Assembly (NCBI RefSeq): GCF_905163445.1
Contig: NC_053200.1
Span: forward strand, 6,696,001 to 6,760,000
Direction of reading: 5' to 3'
Origin: Pararge aegeria
Lineage: Eukaryota; Arthropoda; Insecta; Lepidoptera; Nymphalidae
Length of the DNA: 64,000 nucleotides
The notes beneath the pieces are model-generated. The model was given only the letters and a program-made list of their open reading frames with translations. It was not told the DNA's origin and made no database searches. The position numbers and the translations under genes are program-made. How positions within the stretch are numbered: the stretch's first letter is position 1; each line of letters begins with the position of its first letter. Positions 22,776 to 34,293 of this stretch are shown here, one piece after another.

Positions 22776-25114
22776 GCAATACATGTAACAACGTGTTATA
22801 AGATGGCAAGATGTCATACCAGACTTAAAAATAACATTACAAGTACGTTGACACCAAACGAATCGTACAACGAAACTACATATTAAATTCAGTTCCTAAT
22901 CGAGGTATAAACAATTTGTAGTAAGTAAAGATTATCCAGTTGGTTATACAAAAAGTAAACAAATTGCGCAACTGCCAGAAGCATTGGTATCGATTCTATT
23001 GAAACAGAAAACTTTAGCTAAACCAAATTGACAGGACCATAAATCAAGCAATACATGTAACAACGTGTTATAAGATGGCAAGATGTCGATACCAGACTTA
23101 AAAATAACATTACAAGTACGTTGACACCAAACGAATCGTACAACGAAACTACATATTAAATTCAGTTCCTAATCGAGGTATAAACAATTTGTAGTAAGTA
23201 AAGATTATCCAGTTTGTTATACAAAAAGTAAACAAATTGCGCAACTGCCTTGGTATCGATTCTATTGAAACAGAAAACTTTAGCTAAACCAAATTGACAG
23301 GACCATAAATCAAGCAATACATGTAACAACGTGTTATTAGATGGCAAGATGTCGATACCAGACTTAAAAATAACATTACAAGTACGTTGACACCAAACGA
23401 ATCGTACAACGAAACTACATATTAAATTCAGTTCCTAATCGAGGTGTAAACAATTTGTAGTAAGTAAAGATTATCCAGTTGGCTATACAAAAAGTAAACA
23501 AATTGCGCAACTGCCAGAAGCATTGGTATCAAATTCAAATTCAAAATTCAAAATTCAAATTCATTTATTTCAAGTAGGCCTACTTTATAAGCACTTTTGA
23601 AACGTCAAGTATGCATGTTTGTGTGACTCTACCACCGGTTCGGAAAGCAGATTCTACCGAGAAGAGCCGGCAAGAAACTCAGTAGTTGCTCTTTTCTTTT
23701 TTTTATCGATTCTATTGTAACAGAAAACTTTAGCTAAACCAAATTGACAGGACCATAAATCAAGCAATACATGTAACAACGTGTTATAAGATGGCAAGAT
23801 GTCAATACCAGACTTAAAAATAACATTACAAGTACGTTGACACCAAACGAATCGTACAACGAAACTACATATTAAATTCAGTTCCCAATCGAGGTATAAA
23901 CAATTTGTAGTAAGTAAAGATTATCCAGTTTGTTATACAAAAAGTAAACAAATTGCGCAACTGCCTTGGTATCGATTCTATTGAAACAGAAAACTTTATC
24001 TAAACCAAATTGACAGGACCATAAATCAAGCAATACATGTAACAACGTGTTATAAGATGGCAAGATGTCATACCCGACTTAAAAATAACATTACAAGTAC
24101 GTTGACACCAAACGAATCGTACAACGAAACTACATATTAAATTCAGTTCCTAATCGAGGTATAAACAATTTGTAGTAAGTAAAGATTATCCAGTTGGTTA
24201 TACAAAAAGTAAACAAATTGCGCAACTGCCAGAAGCATTGGTATCGATTCTATTGAAACAGAAAACTTTAGCTAAACCAAATTGACAGGACCATAAATCA
24301 AGCAATACATGTAACAACGTGTTATAAGATGGCAAGATGTCGATACCAGACTTAAAAATAACATTACAAGTACGTTGACACCAAACGAATCGTACAACGA
24401 AACTACATATTAAATTCAGTTCCTAATCGAGGTATAAACAATTTGTAGTAAGTAAAGATTATCCAGTTTGTTATACAAAAAGTAAACAAATTGCGCAACT
24501 GCTTTGGTATCGATTCTATTAAAACAGAAATCTTTAGCTAAACCAAATTGACAGGACCATAAATCAAGCAATACATGTAACAACGTGTTATAAGATGGCA
24601 AGATGTCGATACCAGACTTAAAAATAACATTACAAGTACGTTGACACCAAACGAATCGTACAACGAAACTACATATTAAATTCAGTTCCTAATCGAGGTG
24701 TAAACAATTTGTAGTAAGTAAAGATTATCCAGTTGGCTATACAAAAAGTAAACAAATTGCGCAACTGCCAGAAGCATTGGTATCGATTCTATTGTAACAG
24801 AAAACTTTAGCTAAACCAAATTGACAGGACCATAAATCAAGCAATACATGTAACAACGTGTTATAAGATGGCAAGATGTCGATACCAGACTTAAAAATAA
24901 CATTACAAGTACGTTGACACCAAACGAATCGTACAACGAAACTACATATTAAATTCAGTTCCTAATCGAGGTATAAACAATTTGTAGTAAGTAAAGATTA
25001 TCCAGTTGGTTATACAAAAAGTAAACAAATTGCGCAACTGCCAGAAGCATTGGTATCGATTCTATTGAAACAGAAAACTTTAGCTAAACCAAATTGACAG
25101 GACCATAAATCAAG
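22776..25114 (+). repeat. tandem array, eight units of ~266-273 bp
   Basis: Units begin GCAATACATGTAACAACGTG at 22776, 23048, 23314, 23764, 24030, 24302, 24568 and 24841. Three subtypes can be told apart. A units have GTTGGTTAT. B units have GTTTGTTAT and lack a 7-bp AGAAGCA segment. C units have GGTGTAAAC and GTTGGCTAT. The order is A B C B A B C A. No credible ORF exists. The 61-codon minus frames in each B unit arise from the shared B deletion. Units are very similar, so the array is young or homogenised. Confidence 0.95.
23531..23703 (-). mobile_element. family F retroelement inserted in the array
   Basis: It interrupts the third unit between GGTATC and GATTCTATTG, with TATC duplicated on both sides (23527-23530 and 23704-23707). 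Its minus-strand 3' tail is a run of AAATTCAAATTC repeats. It shares TTCCGAACCGGTGG and AAGTAGGCCTAC with 13228-13376. The equivalent C unit at 24568 is empty, so insertion came after the unit was duplicated. Confidence 0.9.
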
Positions 25115-25324
25115 ACGTCCTTTCCCGTAGAGAACTTTCTGAAAAGGTTAGCATTACTTTTAGTAATGCCGTTTTAGTTCAGATAATATGTGCAGGACAA
25201 AATTTATACTCTGCTCTTATAAAAATTATGAACACGCTTATTGTTTGTCCTACAAGTTGTACCAAAATAACAATGACAACTAATGTCATCTAATATAGTC
25301 AGCGTAAAAAGAACTAATATTTAG

Positions 25325-25530
25325 TTGACGTTGGGGTCTCAAGGTGCTTGAGTGGCGATCTCGCACCGGTAAACGTAGCGTTAGACTATTGTAGACCCTT
25401 GTAGACCGCTGTAGATCCCTGACTAGGATGACTGACGGAATCAAACGATTCGGGAGTAGCCGCTGAACGCAAGCGGCACAGAACCATGGAATTTTGGAAA
25501 TCTCTACCGAATACCTATGTGTAATAAATA
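25325..25530 (+). mobile_element. LINE family D fragment, decayed
   Basis: GACGTTGGGGTCTCAAGGTG, GAGTGGCGATCTCGCACCGG and TAAACGTAGCGTTAGAC correspond to the family D sequence at 7740-7840 in the opposite orientation. Downstream GACTGACGGAATCAAACGAT and GCGGCACAGAACCATGGAAT match the later ORF2 region. The reading frame is broken. Confidence 0.65.
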
Positions 25531-25680
25531 TGAATTGAGTTTATTTTATTTATTATTATATTTTGATTATATTTTGTTTGGTTTTACATATTCTGTGTAA
25601 TGTATATAATGTATGATAAGGAAAATTATTTTTATTTATATAAAATCGCTGGCAAACCCAATAAATAAATAAATAAATAC
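25531..25680. repeat. AT-rich tail with (AAAT)n
   Basis: TTATTTTATTTATTATTATA and CCCAATAAATAAATAAATA lie downstream of the LINE fragment and may be its 3' tail. Confidence 0.5.
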
Positions 25681-25819
25681 GGAAGCATTTGCACTGCATT
25701 TTAGTCTTGCATACGACTCTAGACGATGCAAAGATACCTTGGGCGTCTTAGTCGTTATCATTAGTTTGGTATTATTTTGGCTAACCTTTACTTTTGCACT
25801 AGTTTACTTTAGTAATATG

Positions 25820-25963
25820 CAGTGGCGTGCACTTCATACATGCACAAAAGCACTGCATACCCTAAAATTGATATATAACTCGTATAGCAGGAGGATTTTT
25901 GCCGTTTTATGTAATTTTACTGCTGTATGCATACCCTGGGAAGAAACCAAGTGCACGCCACTG
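25820..25963. mobile_element. hAT-type MITE, 144 bp
   Basis: The terminal inverted repeats CAGTGGCGTGCACTT / AAGTGCACGCCACTG are perfect over 15 bp. The flanks carry an exact 8-bp duplication, GTAATATG (25812-25819 and 25964-25971). An 8-bp target duplication with CAGTG-type ends is diagnostic of the hAT superfamily. There is no coding capacity. The frame 25739-26023 runs straight through it and is not a gene. Confidence 0.93.
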
Positions 25964-26087
25964 GTAATATGTATAATTTTTAGTTTTGATTTTGCTTATG
26001 TAGTGCTTACTTTAAAGATTTAGCAAGTAGTTTAACTTTTTTTCTTATAATTTGCTTTTAATGTATAACTTTTATTAGGGGAAATGA

Positions 26088-26260
26088 CCGTAGGTAAACA
26101 ATATTAATAAATCTGCGATAGGCGACTCGGATTTATCATATATTCACCAGTCCCAAAGCCGGGGGCCATTATTTTATCATCTTAGTCGCCTCGTACGACA
26201 CCAGCTGCAGCGGGAAGACGTGTGAGTGGAGACAACTGTATTCCTACATGCCGGCATAAA
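26088..26260 (-). repeat. dispersed repeat family G fragment
   Basis: TCCCAAAGCCGGGGGCCATT and ATCTTAGTCGCCTCGTACGA resemble a common lepidopteran LINE-like fragment (reverse complement 'cgtacgaggcgactaag'). A related reverse-oriented segment is at 50545-50785. Confidence 0.45.
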
Positions 26261-28685
26261 AGAAAGAAAGGACGGCAACACTTTTTTTCACTTATTCATT
26301 TATTTTATTTAGTTACGAGTTTGCATCTGATTTAGCATCTGTATAATAAACATAATATGAAAGGCTAAATTTATGAGGTTCCAAAAATGATTTTAAATTT
26401 TTTAACATATATATAATAATATTCCGCAAGCTAGCTATAGAACTAAATGTTTGAACAATACTGCCGCGAGTTATATTAAATAAAACTAAACGTGTGCACT
26501 GCTGAAACGTAGCGAGTCGTAGTAAGACTTAGCTCGTTTTTCATCCTAGTAAACCTAAAAATAAAACTTTATTTTAGGTATTTTATCAAAGCTCTAAACT
26601 TTTATTAGTTGCTAAAAATAATAAAAGTGAGAAAGTACATAATATTAATTAAATGGAAACTTGCATAAGCCACATCCGGTAACTAATGAAAATATTACCG
26701 GAACCGATACGATGCTTATTTGCCTTTCATTACGGTATTATAGTTACCTTCCATAACAAAATAGAACATTGCTTTAATCAAATTGATACTCGCTAGCTAT
26801 TTAAAAAAAAAAGAACGTAACACAAAGTCTACATTCATACGGTAAATGGAAATGGATAATATTAATGAAGCATAAATGGCTGAGCTCATGTGGATTTTCG
26901 GAATAAACGTCACAAGTTTATAGCCATTTGGGTTTCTTATCATGAGCTAGTTCGTGTTACGGTGCACAATACAAACTGTTTAAGATGAATGCCAGTCTTA
27001 ACAGTAAAACTCCAAGGGTCGCATTTATAAACGTGACAAACTTAGGTAATTTTTGACACACTTCATCTAAGAGCGCGTTTCATATGCCAGAGCGTGAAAA
27101 AACACTTCTCAACTTTTCCGCCATTATGTCACGTTTATTAAAAAGGTCCTAAAATTCTGATTGCCAAGGAACGATGGCATTGTAGGAGCAATGAGTCATA
27201 AACATACGTAGAAGGGCGATGTGTCTATCCAGGCAAAAGCAAAAATATTTTCCTATGCTATGATTCAACAGAAAAACTTTCCTGTGTCTTGAGAATAATA
27301 TCTACACAAGTAAAAAGTTACTAGAAAGCGCAACATCATCATTAATTAGTTTGCATTGTAAGAATTGTTTCATCGTCTGCAATTCGAGTGACAACAAAAA
27401 CTAAAGCTGTTAAATTGTAAACAGGCACTCACGAAACAGGAATACCCAGTTTGGGTACCATCACATACATTTAATCTGCAAATGTTGTTTTTGATAATAA
27501 ATATTTTTTTCATATTATCCATTCAGCAATTTATTTCTCACTCTCTCTTTCTCTTACTGTACGAGTATCTTATTTTATTTTTCTTTACTATCTTTCTTAA
27601 TTTTGATTAAGTTTTCCAAAAAAATCTATGCAAATAAATAAAAGTGAAGTATGTCGTAAAGTGTGTTATGCCAATACAGCAACTTTTTATGTAATGCTAA
27701 GTAAAGTAGTTACGATACTAACAAGAAACAGATTTTATAATATTGTCTGTTTTATCTGTTGCTTTTCAAAACATCTGGATCTGTCTCATCTGGTCTTTCC
27801 CAGTAAGGGAGAAGAATGTACAGAGAGTAAAATAGGCAGTTTTGTTTTGGAAATCTACCCTTAAGGAGGAATATTGGTTAAAAGACTTATGACTGATGAA
27901 AGCCCCATATTTTTGAAAGCTAGGGAAATTAGAATCTACCCCTAAATGGCTAATACAAGGCTTGAAAGATTGTATAAAAATCTTACAATTTTGAACAAAG
28001 GGCTGTAAGTAAAATTCCTTTGCGAGCATTTTTAATCTTAAACAGACCTCAAGAATGTTAATTATTGGGAGTTTAATATTACTTTTAAATGCGGACGTAG
28101 TCGCAGGTATCTATTAAATTATAAATCTTACTGACAGATGCTTGTATATCTGATATCAGGCTAAACCAGATTTAGCGTACAGCACGCTAGCTAATACGTT
28201 CTTATAGCTAAGTCGGAAAACCTAGAGTACTAAGAAAATTCATCATTTTCATAAATAAGACATCAAAAGTCAGCAAGATGTTCTAAAGGCGTACAAAAAA
28301 AAATCGAGTTTTAATATCGGCTTGGGCTAAGTTTTATCTACGTAATCCGGCCACAAGGCAAGTTTCACAGTAAACGAGTTAACTTAAACGATTTCCGCCG
28401 GCTCCGCGGAAAAAACCTCGGTAATGGCACTTGCCTGAAAACTTCCTTCTCTCCGTTAGTTACAGATAGATGTTAACTGAGTTTAATATGATTAGATTTG
28501 TCGTACTGTACTTGTTTGGTGGAGACAAAGTTCTATAGAATCCTTACTATTATCACTATTGCAAGTGTTTTTTTTATTTCTCCTTCTTTCACGCAGCAAT
28601 GAAGCGAAGGATTGACGTGGTTCTTTTTTCTTTTCTCCGTTAGTTACAGACATATATTAACTGAGTTTAATATAATTAGAGCCGT
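26261..28685. other. long stretch without a supported gene
   Basis: AT-rich, unrecognised. Overlapping frames at 27628-27864 (+) and 27766-28029 (-) lack motifs. A possible small inverted-repeat element is listed separately at 27018-27148. Confidence 0.45.
27018..27148. mobile_element. possible small inverted-repeat element
   Basis: The left end contains ATTTATAAACGTGACA and the right end TGTCACGTTTATTAAAAAGG, imperfect inverted repeats of about 22 bp around 90 bp of unique sequence. No target duplication is evident. Confidence 0.3.
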
Positions 28686-28790
28686 CTTAATGTCTTTAAT
28701 GGAGATCTCGTTTTAGCGGTAAGACCGTCTTTGCAGGCTTTAAGTTTCCGTTGTTCCATTTATTTTGTGGGTGCAATAAAGCATTCAGCC
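28686..28790 (+). repeat. LINE 3' tail (family K), diverged
   Basis: TTTTAGCGGTAAGACCGTCT, TTGCAGG and GTGCAATAAAGC align with copies at 30405, 40765 and 43395. The shared layout is an 'agcgataagaccgcct' motif about 80 nt before 'caataaag'. Probably a non-LTR retrotransposon 3' UTR. Confidence 0.55.
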
Positions 28791-29081
28791 AATTAAACAA
28801 GTGATAGTTTTCGTTCAAATAGTTTTAAAAGATACACTACATACACCAATCTAAACAAAATACGTTTTCAATGTTAAATTTTAAAATGAAATATATTTTA
28901 AATGTCGATTTATTGACGTGCCGCGCGACTGATTTATATTCAGGAGCAATTTGGCTCTTTTTATGGTACACTCCGAGCCGTGCAGCTGTGGTGAGTGCTG
29001 CATACCGCTCTAAATATACAGTCTGCAATCAATATTCTGCGAGTGAACTGACGTGATAAAAAGTACCTATAAAATTTTGAT

Positions 29082-29162
29082 GCTGAGGATTTTTCGAACC
29101 TCTAGAGTATCTTTAAAGGTTTTTATACATCTAAGGATACTCCAGAGCTTTGAAAAATCCTA
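29082..29162. repeat. imperfect foldback, ~30-bp arms
   Basis: AGGATTTTTCGAACCTCTAG on the left pairs with CCAGAGCTTTGAAAAATCCT on the right, and the arms extend to AGTATCTTTA/TAAGGATACT. About 25 of 30 positions pair by eye. It could be the core of a small inverted-repeat element. Confidence 0.6.
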
Positions 29163-29667
29163 GAGAAAACTTAGAGAAAGTCAGCAGTGAATGACACGCG
29201 CGATTAAAGAATGCCTATGCCGATGCCGATACCGTGTCAATGTCTCTTTCGCTCAATATATGGGCATGCGAATAATGTTCGAATGACATAGCACTAAATC
29301 AGCCGCCCTTTAATAATTGAGTAGTTTATTTAATAGCACTGGTTACTGCCATGTACTGTTACTGTGTAGACATTATCTCATAAAGATAGCCAAATTTCTG
29401 GACGAAGATCGGTTTTCACGAGTTATATTATTTTGAGTTCTTTCTCTTTTTATTAGAGTTCGCTGCCGTCAGCAAATACTCAAAAGATCTAGGAATCCTT
29501 AAGCATGCATCGGTGCCTCCATTACACGACGTCAGTTGCGCACGTGGTCGGAGAAAATTCACTTAGTCGAGAGAATTTCAGCTTATATCAGAACAAGGTA
29601 AGCTTTACCTAGATGGGAAGAAAGGTGGTAAAAGTACCATCAGAGCTCCCCACCGGTAGCTCTTGAC
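29163..29667. other. no recognised feature
   Basis: Unique sequence up to the left boundary of the large duplication. Confidence 0.5.
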
Positions 29668-30404
29668 TCTGATAGTCCGAAGGTTAAATTGTGATTATTT
29701 TTAAGTTGCTTCATTTTGAGAGAATTTTGTAGGTGAGAAATGTCCGCAAGTTCTTCCCGGCCTGTTAAATATGCGATTTGCCATCGACTCAAATAAATCA
29801 GTCAGTTGCTAGGCAATTTTGTTGATTTCGTGCCGAAGTCAATCTTTTCCAACTAGTTAACAAGTTGTGTAACAATAACAAACCCACCGCACATACGCTG
29901 TTACATGCGCCTAAGAGTATGGTGGAGTTCTGAGTGAGGTCGAAGGAAATATTAACTCCTTCTAATTAGAAACAAAGTCCCGAGCTACATCTAGTATACA
30001 TATAATACACATAAATATTTCTCTTATATAAAACAATTTTGTGAAGCGAATTATTTATTATGGGCTTTTGTCGCTATCATTAACAAAGAAGTACCGATAA
30101 AGCTATTGAGTATTTTCTGAGTAGGTACACAACAATAAATGTCTGTTCTTTTGTAACTTTCATATACATTGATTTTTATTAAACTGATTTTGCCCGCGTA
30201 TCAAAACAAATTTGTTTTTTATTTTGTATAATCAAAAAAAATGATTTTGTGTAATCGAATCCTTATTACACAAAATATCAATTGCTAAAAAAATGTCCGA
30301 TCGCTGGAATGACCAAAAACTAGCATCGTTGTTAATATTCCTAGCTTTTGTTATATTTAATATTATACTATATTCTACCTATTATATTTGAATTTTTTTG
30401 TAAA

Positions 30405-30525
30405 AAAAACAGATTGCTTTAGCAATAAGACCGCCTTTGCATACCAATGGTCATAAAAATATATAGTTGTATATAGTTGTAGGTCTTTTAATAAAATGTT
30501 GTACAATAAAGTGTGCGTACTAAGT
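30405..30525 (+). repeat. LINE 3' tail (family K)
   Basis: TTGCTTTAGCAATAAGACCG, CCTTTGCATACC and TTGTACAATAAAGTGTGCGT match the family K layout. It is duplicated at 34173-34293 as part of the large tandem duplication. Confidence 0.65.
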
Positions 30526-32014
30526 ATCTTTTTAATTTACGAGAATAAGCAGTGCTCCTGGTATAAGGTAGAAGTAGTAGGTCAAGATTCAAAGAATTGG
30601 AATTATAAGCACATAATATTGTAGTAAATTACAAATTTTGTCAGGCAATAACATAATGAAAAGTAAAATTGCACACGTTAAATTACAAACGATCCAACGA
30701 AATAACACCGCTCCTAAATCTTATGAAACGCTACCCTTAAATATTAAACCTCCAAGCCATTGTCGAGTGTCGCTCTAATTGCAGGCTCTAATTAGTGTCT
30801 GAGACGAAAGCGTGAGTGACGCGAGTGTCAGACTTATATGGAGTACGGAGACCATGATTCTTGATAGATTGAAATAGTGGACAAATTTTATTCAGTGGTT
30901 CGTGTTTTTACATGTCAGTTGGATTGAAAGCTCTAACCTATATTACTATTGACTGACTGTCTTACAAATTACAGCTGAAATATTATCTTCAACTGAAGTG
31001 CCTTATTTGACATAATAGGTTATCTCTGGAAATAATGTTGTATATTTATCGACATTTTAATTCTTTGGATCCTCGTATTACAGCTTAACGACTTACAAAT
31101 CCAAATGGCGTCAATACATTGGAGACTTTAAATTATATGTTTAGATTGTGATTTGTTGGAGTCGAAGGTTTTTTTTGAGTTCAGGCAAATAATTATTGTC
31201 TATAAAATAGTGGTATTAAAAAAATGGTGTTTGTTAAAGAAACATGAAAGTGAGATAGTGTTCAAACTAAATTAAAGTTCTTACATGACCTTGCTTCCAT
31301 GAGCACGTTTAACCTTTTGCTAGGCGGTCTATAATTAACATGTGATATTTGGGAGGCATAAAGAATTGAAGCTTTAAATTCCTCTGTCTTCTGAGAGGGA
31401 GGGCACGGGTCAACCAGTAGGACATACTTAGGCTGAACATGATGCTGCCTCGTTATTATTATTTGATGAACAACATCAGTTTATTTTATTGAAAAAAAAA
31501 ATATATATTTTTTTTTAATACTGGATGTGTTGTCTCCAATTTCACATGGATACCCTACTTGTCACGTGTTTGCCTAGTGCAGAGAGCAAAGCAAATTGTT
31601 CAAGCATGGTTCAAGCAGATATATTAAGGCATTAGCAAATTCTACTGCACAGCTATCATTATGATAGAACACCACCCATACTTATTGTAAGTAACAAGTA
31701 TATTTCTAAAAATCAGAAACGAATTAATTAAAATCTCTAAAATTGCACTTGAAAAGGATCAAACATATTTGAAAACATTAAATTTTTTTTTAATTAATTT
31801 CTCTTTTTTCAGGTACTTTGAACAACTGATGATATCCGTAATATAATTTAACGAAATATTAAAATAACAAACATGTTACAAAACTTCTCTTTAATTTAAA
31901 GGAAATATTTTTACCTTTTATTCACTAAACAAATTGTAACAACCTTTACAATAGTACTGAGTACAGTTCGAGATCCTAGAGCCATATAAATAGATACTTT
32001 TATTAATTTTTAAC

Positions 32015-32165
32015 TTAGCCTTACTAATATTATAAATGAGAACGTGGGTTTGTTTGTTTATCCTTCCTTATTGCCTTAACTAAGTAACCAATCTGCTCTT
32101 GAAAGTGTAATATAGGCTGAAAAAACAGTCATAAAAACATAGGAAGAACGCGGGCAACATCTAGT
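32015..32165 (+). mobile_element. short Helitron, internally deleted
   Basis: The 5' part CCTTACTAATATTATAAATG is followed by GTGGGTTTGTTTGTTTATCC. The 3' end is AACGCGGGCAACATCTAG before a T. Its last ~50 nt closely match the Helitron end at 61490-61540. It has a second copy at 35783-35933. Confidence 0.7.
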
Positions 32166-33078
32166 TTAATTATTTGTAAATTTAAGTGGCATCAATTCGT
32201 TATAATATCTGGAAATGTCCCGCTTTGGTATCATATAACCGCAACGTAGTGCAGGAATTATAATCTGAATTAAAATTTTATGCTAAGCGTTATACTAACA
32301 ATGAGTTATTTGCTCTTTATACGTTGCAAAGGCTTTGTAATTAAAGATATACTCTCGCGGATATCCCGCAGTGCTTTGTTATGTTGGCAAACATAATTTA
32401 TCATTATTAGAGCGGAACTAAGAAATAAACGAGGCATAAAGTCGCAATATGCGCCCCTAAGTCTTTTGTAGTTATCCCAAGCTCTTGATAATTTTCATTG
32501 AGTTGCTCAAACTTAAATAAATACCCTACATCGTTGTTTCAACCGATGGATTCACTTGTAAATAGAAGCTTCCTGTGAATAGCTTAAGGAGCCAGATAAC
32601 ATTAACACAACACAATAGCATTGGAGTCGAACATCTTCCAGCATCTTGAAGCCGACTTCCATCGATCAGATCAGTTTTAATCAGGCATAAAGCTGGAGCA
32701 GTGTTTTTTTCATATGCTTCTCTACGCTTCATAATTCATAAATAAATAATAATTAGCATTCTCAATAGCTCCCCGAGTTTTTTGATCTTTTCATAACGCG
32801 GGTATAAACTCACGATTTCTCTTTCCATTATTTGTATAACTACTACAAATATTTTTTTTACTTTTGATGATAAGTTAATTAAGATGTAAGATAGAAGCAG
32901 GTGCTATTCTGCGGAAGTCCATCCGGAGAACTTTCAAGAGATGTTGTCTGAGCAATTGCGGTGTGATGTCAATATCTGCTCCAGTGTCGAAGCTTATATC
33001 GAGATATTGAGGCATATATTACGATTATTATATTTTATTCTAAACCGGAATTACCGAATTTTAACCGATCTTTCTAAA

Positions 33079-33392
33079 ATCATCATCATCATCGTATCAA
33101 TCCATTACCAGCCCACTACAGGGCATGGCTTTCCTCCTACAATGATAAGGGGTGAAGGCCGTAGCCAGCACAGTGATTTGTGGACTCCTCCCTCCGTCCT
33201 CACACCCTTGAGAACAATAAGGAGAACTCTCATGTACATGCATGAGAGTTCGATGAGGTTTCTCCACGATGTTTTCCTTCACCGTTGAAACGAGGGATAT
33301 TTTAATTGATCAAAAAGCACATAACTTAGAAAGGTGCATGCTGGGATTCAAACTCGGCCCGACGAAAGTGAAGTGTCCTACCCACCAGGCTG
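33079..33392 (-). mobile_element. SINE family B, near full length
   Basis: The reversed (GAT)n tail comes first, then CCCACTACAGGGCATGGCTT, GATGTTTTCCTTCACCGTTG and GCTGGGATTCAAACTCGGCC, and the head CCTACCCACCAGGCTG. A palindrome with 11-bp arms (33224-33251) lies in the middle. The 115- and 61-codon frames across it are not genes. Confidence 0.85.
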
Positions 33393-34172
33393 CAAGAATA
33401 TAGGCAAATCATTCTTGTAGTATTAATGGCTGAAATCTGATAGTCCGAAGGTTAAATTGTGATTATTTTTAAGTTGCTTCATTTTGAGAGAATTTTGTAG
33501 GTGAGAAATGTCCGCAAGTTCTTCCCGGCCTGTTAAATATGCGATTTGCCATCGACTCAAATAAATCAGTCAGTTGCTAGGCAATTTTGTTGATTTCGTG
33601 CCGAAGTCAATCTTTTCCAACTAGTTAACAAGTTGTGTAACAATAACAAACCCACCGCACATACGCTGTTACATGCGCCTAAGAGTATGGTGGAGTTCTG
33701 AGTGAGGTCGAAGGAAATATTAACTCCTTCTAATTAGAAACAAAGTCCCGAGCTACATCTAGTATACATATAATACACATAAATATTTCTCTTATATAAA
33801 ACAATTTTGTGAAGCGAATTATTTATTATGGGCTTTTGTCGCTATCATTAACAAAGAAGTACCGATAAAGCTATTGAGTATTTTCTGAGTAGGTACACAA
33901 CAATAAATGTCTGTTCTTTTGTAACTTTCATATACATTGATTTTTATTAAACTGATTTTGCCCGCGTATCAAAACAAATTTGTTTTTTATTTTGTATAAT
34001 CAAAAAAAATGATTTTGTGTAATCGAATCCTTATTACACAAAATATCAATTGCTAAAAAAATGTCCGATCGCTGGAATGACCAAAAACTAGCATCGTTGT
34101 TAATATTCCTAGCTTTTGTTATATTTAATATTATACTATATTCTACCTATTATATTTGAATTTTTTTGTAAA

Positions 34173-34293
34173 AAAAACAGATTGCTTTAGCAATAAGACC
34201 GCCTTTGCATACCAATGGTCATAAAAATATATAGTTGTATATAGTTGTAGGTCTTTTAATAAAATGTTGTACAATAAAGTGTGCGTACTAAGT
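34173..34293 (+). repeat. LINE 3' tail (family K), duplicate
   Basis: Second copy of 30405-30525 in the tandem duplication. Confidence 0.65.

Larger units (their letters stand above)
29668..33436 (+). repeat. 3768-bp tandem duplication, copy 1
   Basis: This segment recurs directly downstream at an exact offset of 3768 bp, checked at 29668/33436, 32526/36294, 32941/36709 and 33097/36865. Homopolymers also match, for example the A10 and T9 runs near 31490. I saw no mismatch in the stretches I compared. It contains a family K tail, a Helitron fragment and a SINE B, but no gene. About 30530-32010 holds no recognised feature. Confidence 0.95.

Noticed and set aside
23162..24601. Near-identical 61-codon minus-strand frames at 23162, 23878 and 24416
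   Set aside because: They occur only in B-type array units, where a shared 7-bp deletion happens to keep the frame open. There is no sign of coding constraint.
22776..25114. Regular repeats considered as a CRISPR array
   Set aside because: Units are ~270 bp with no short repeat and variable spacer structure, and the context is eukaryotic.
32941..33288. 115-codon frame, repeated identically at 36709-37056
   Set aside because: The repetition is due to the tandem duplication. The second half of the frame is SINE B sequence, and the protein has no recognisable motif.
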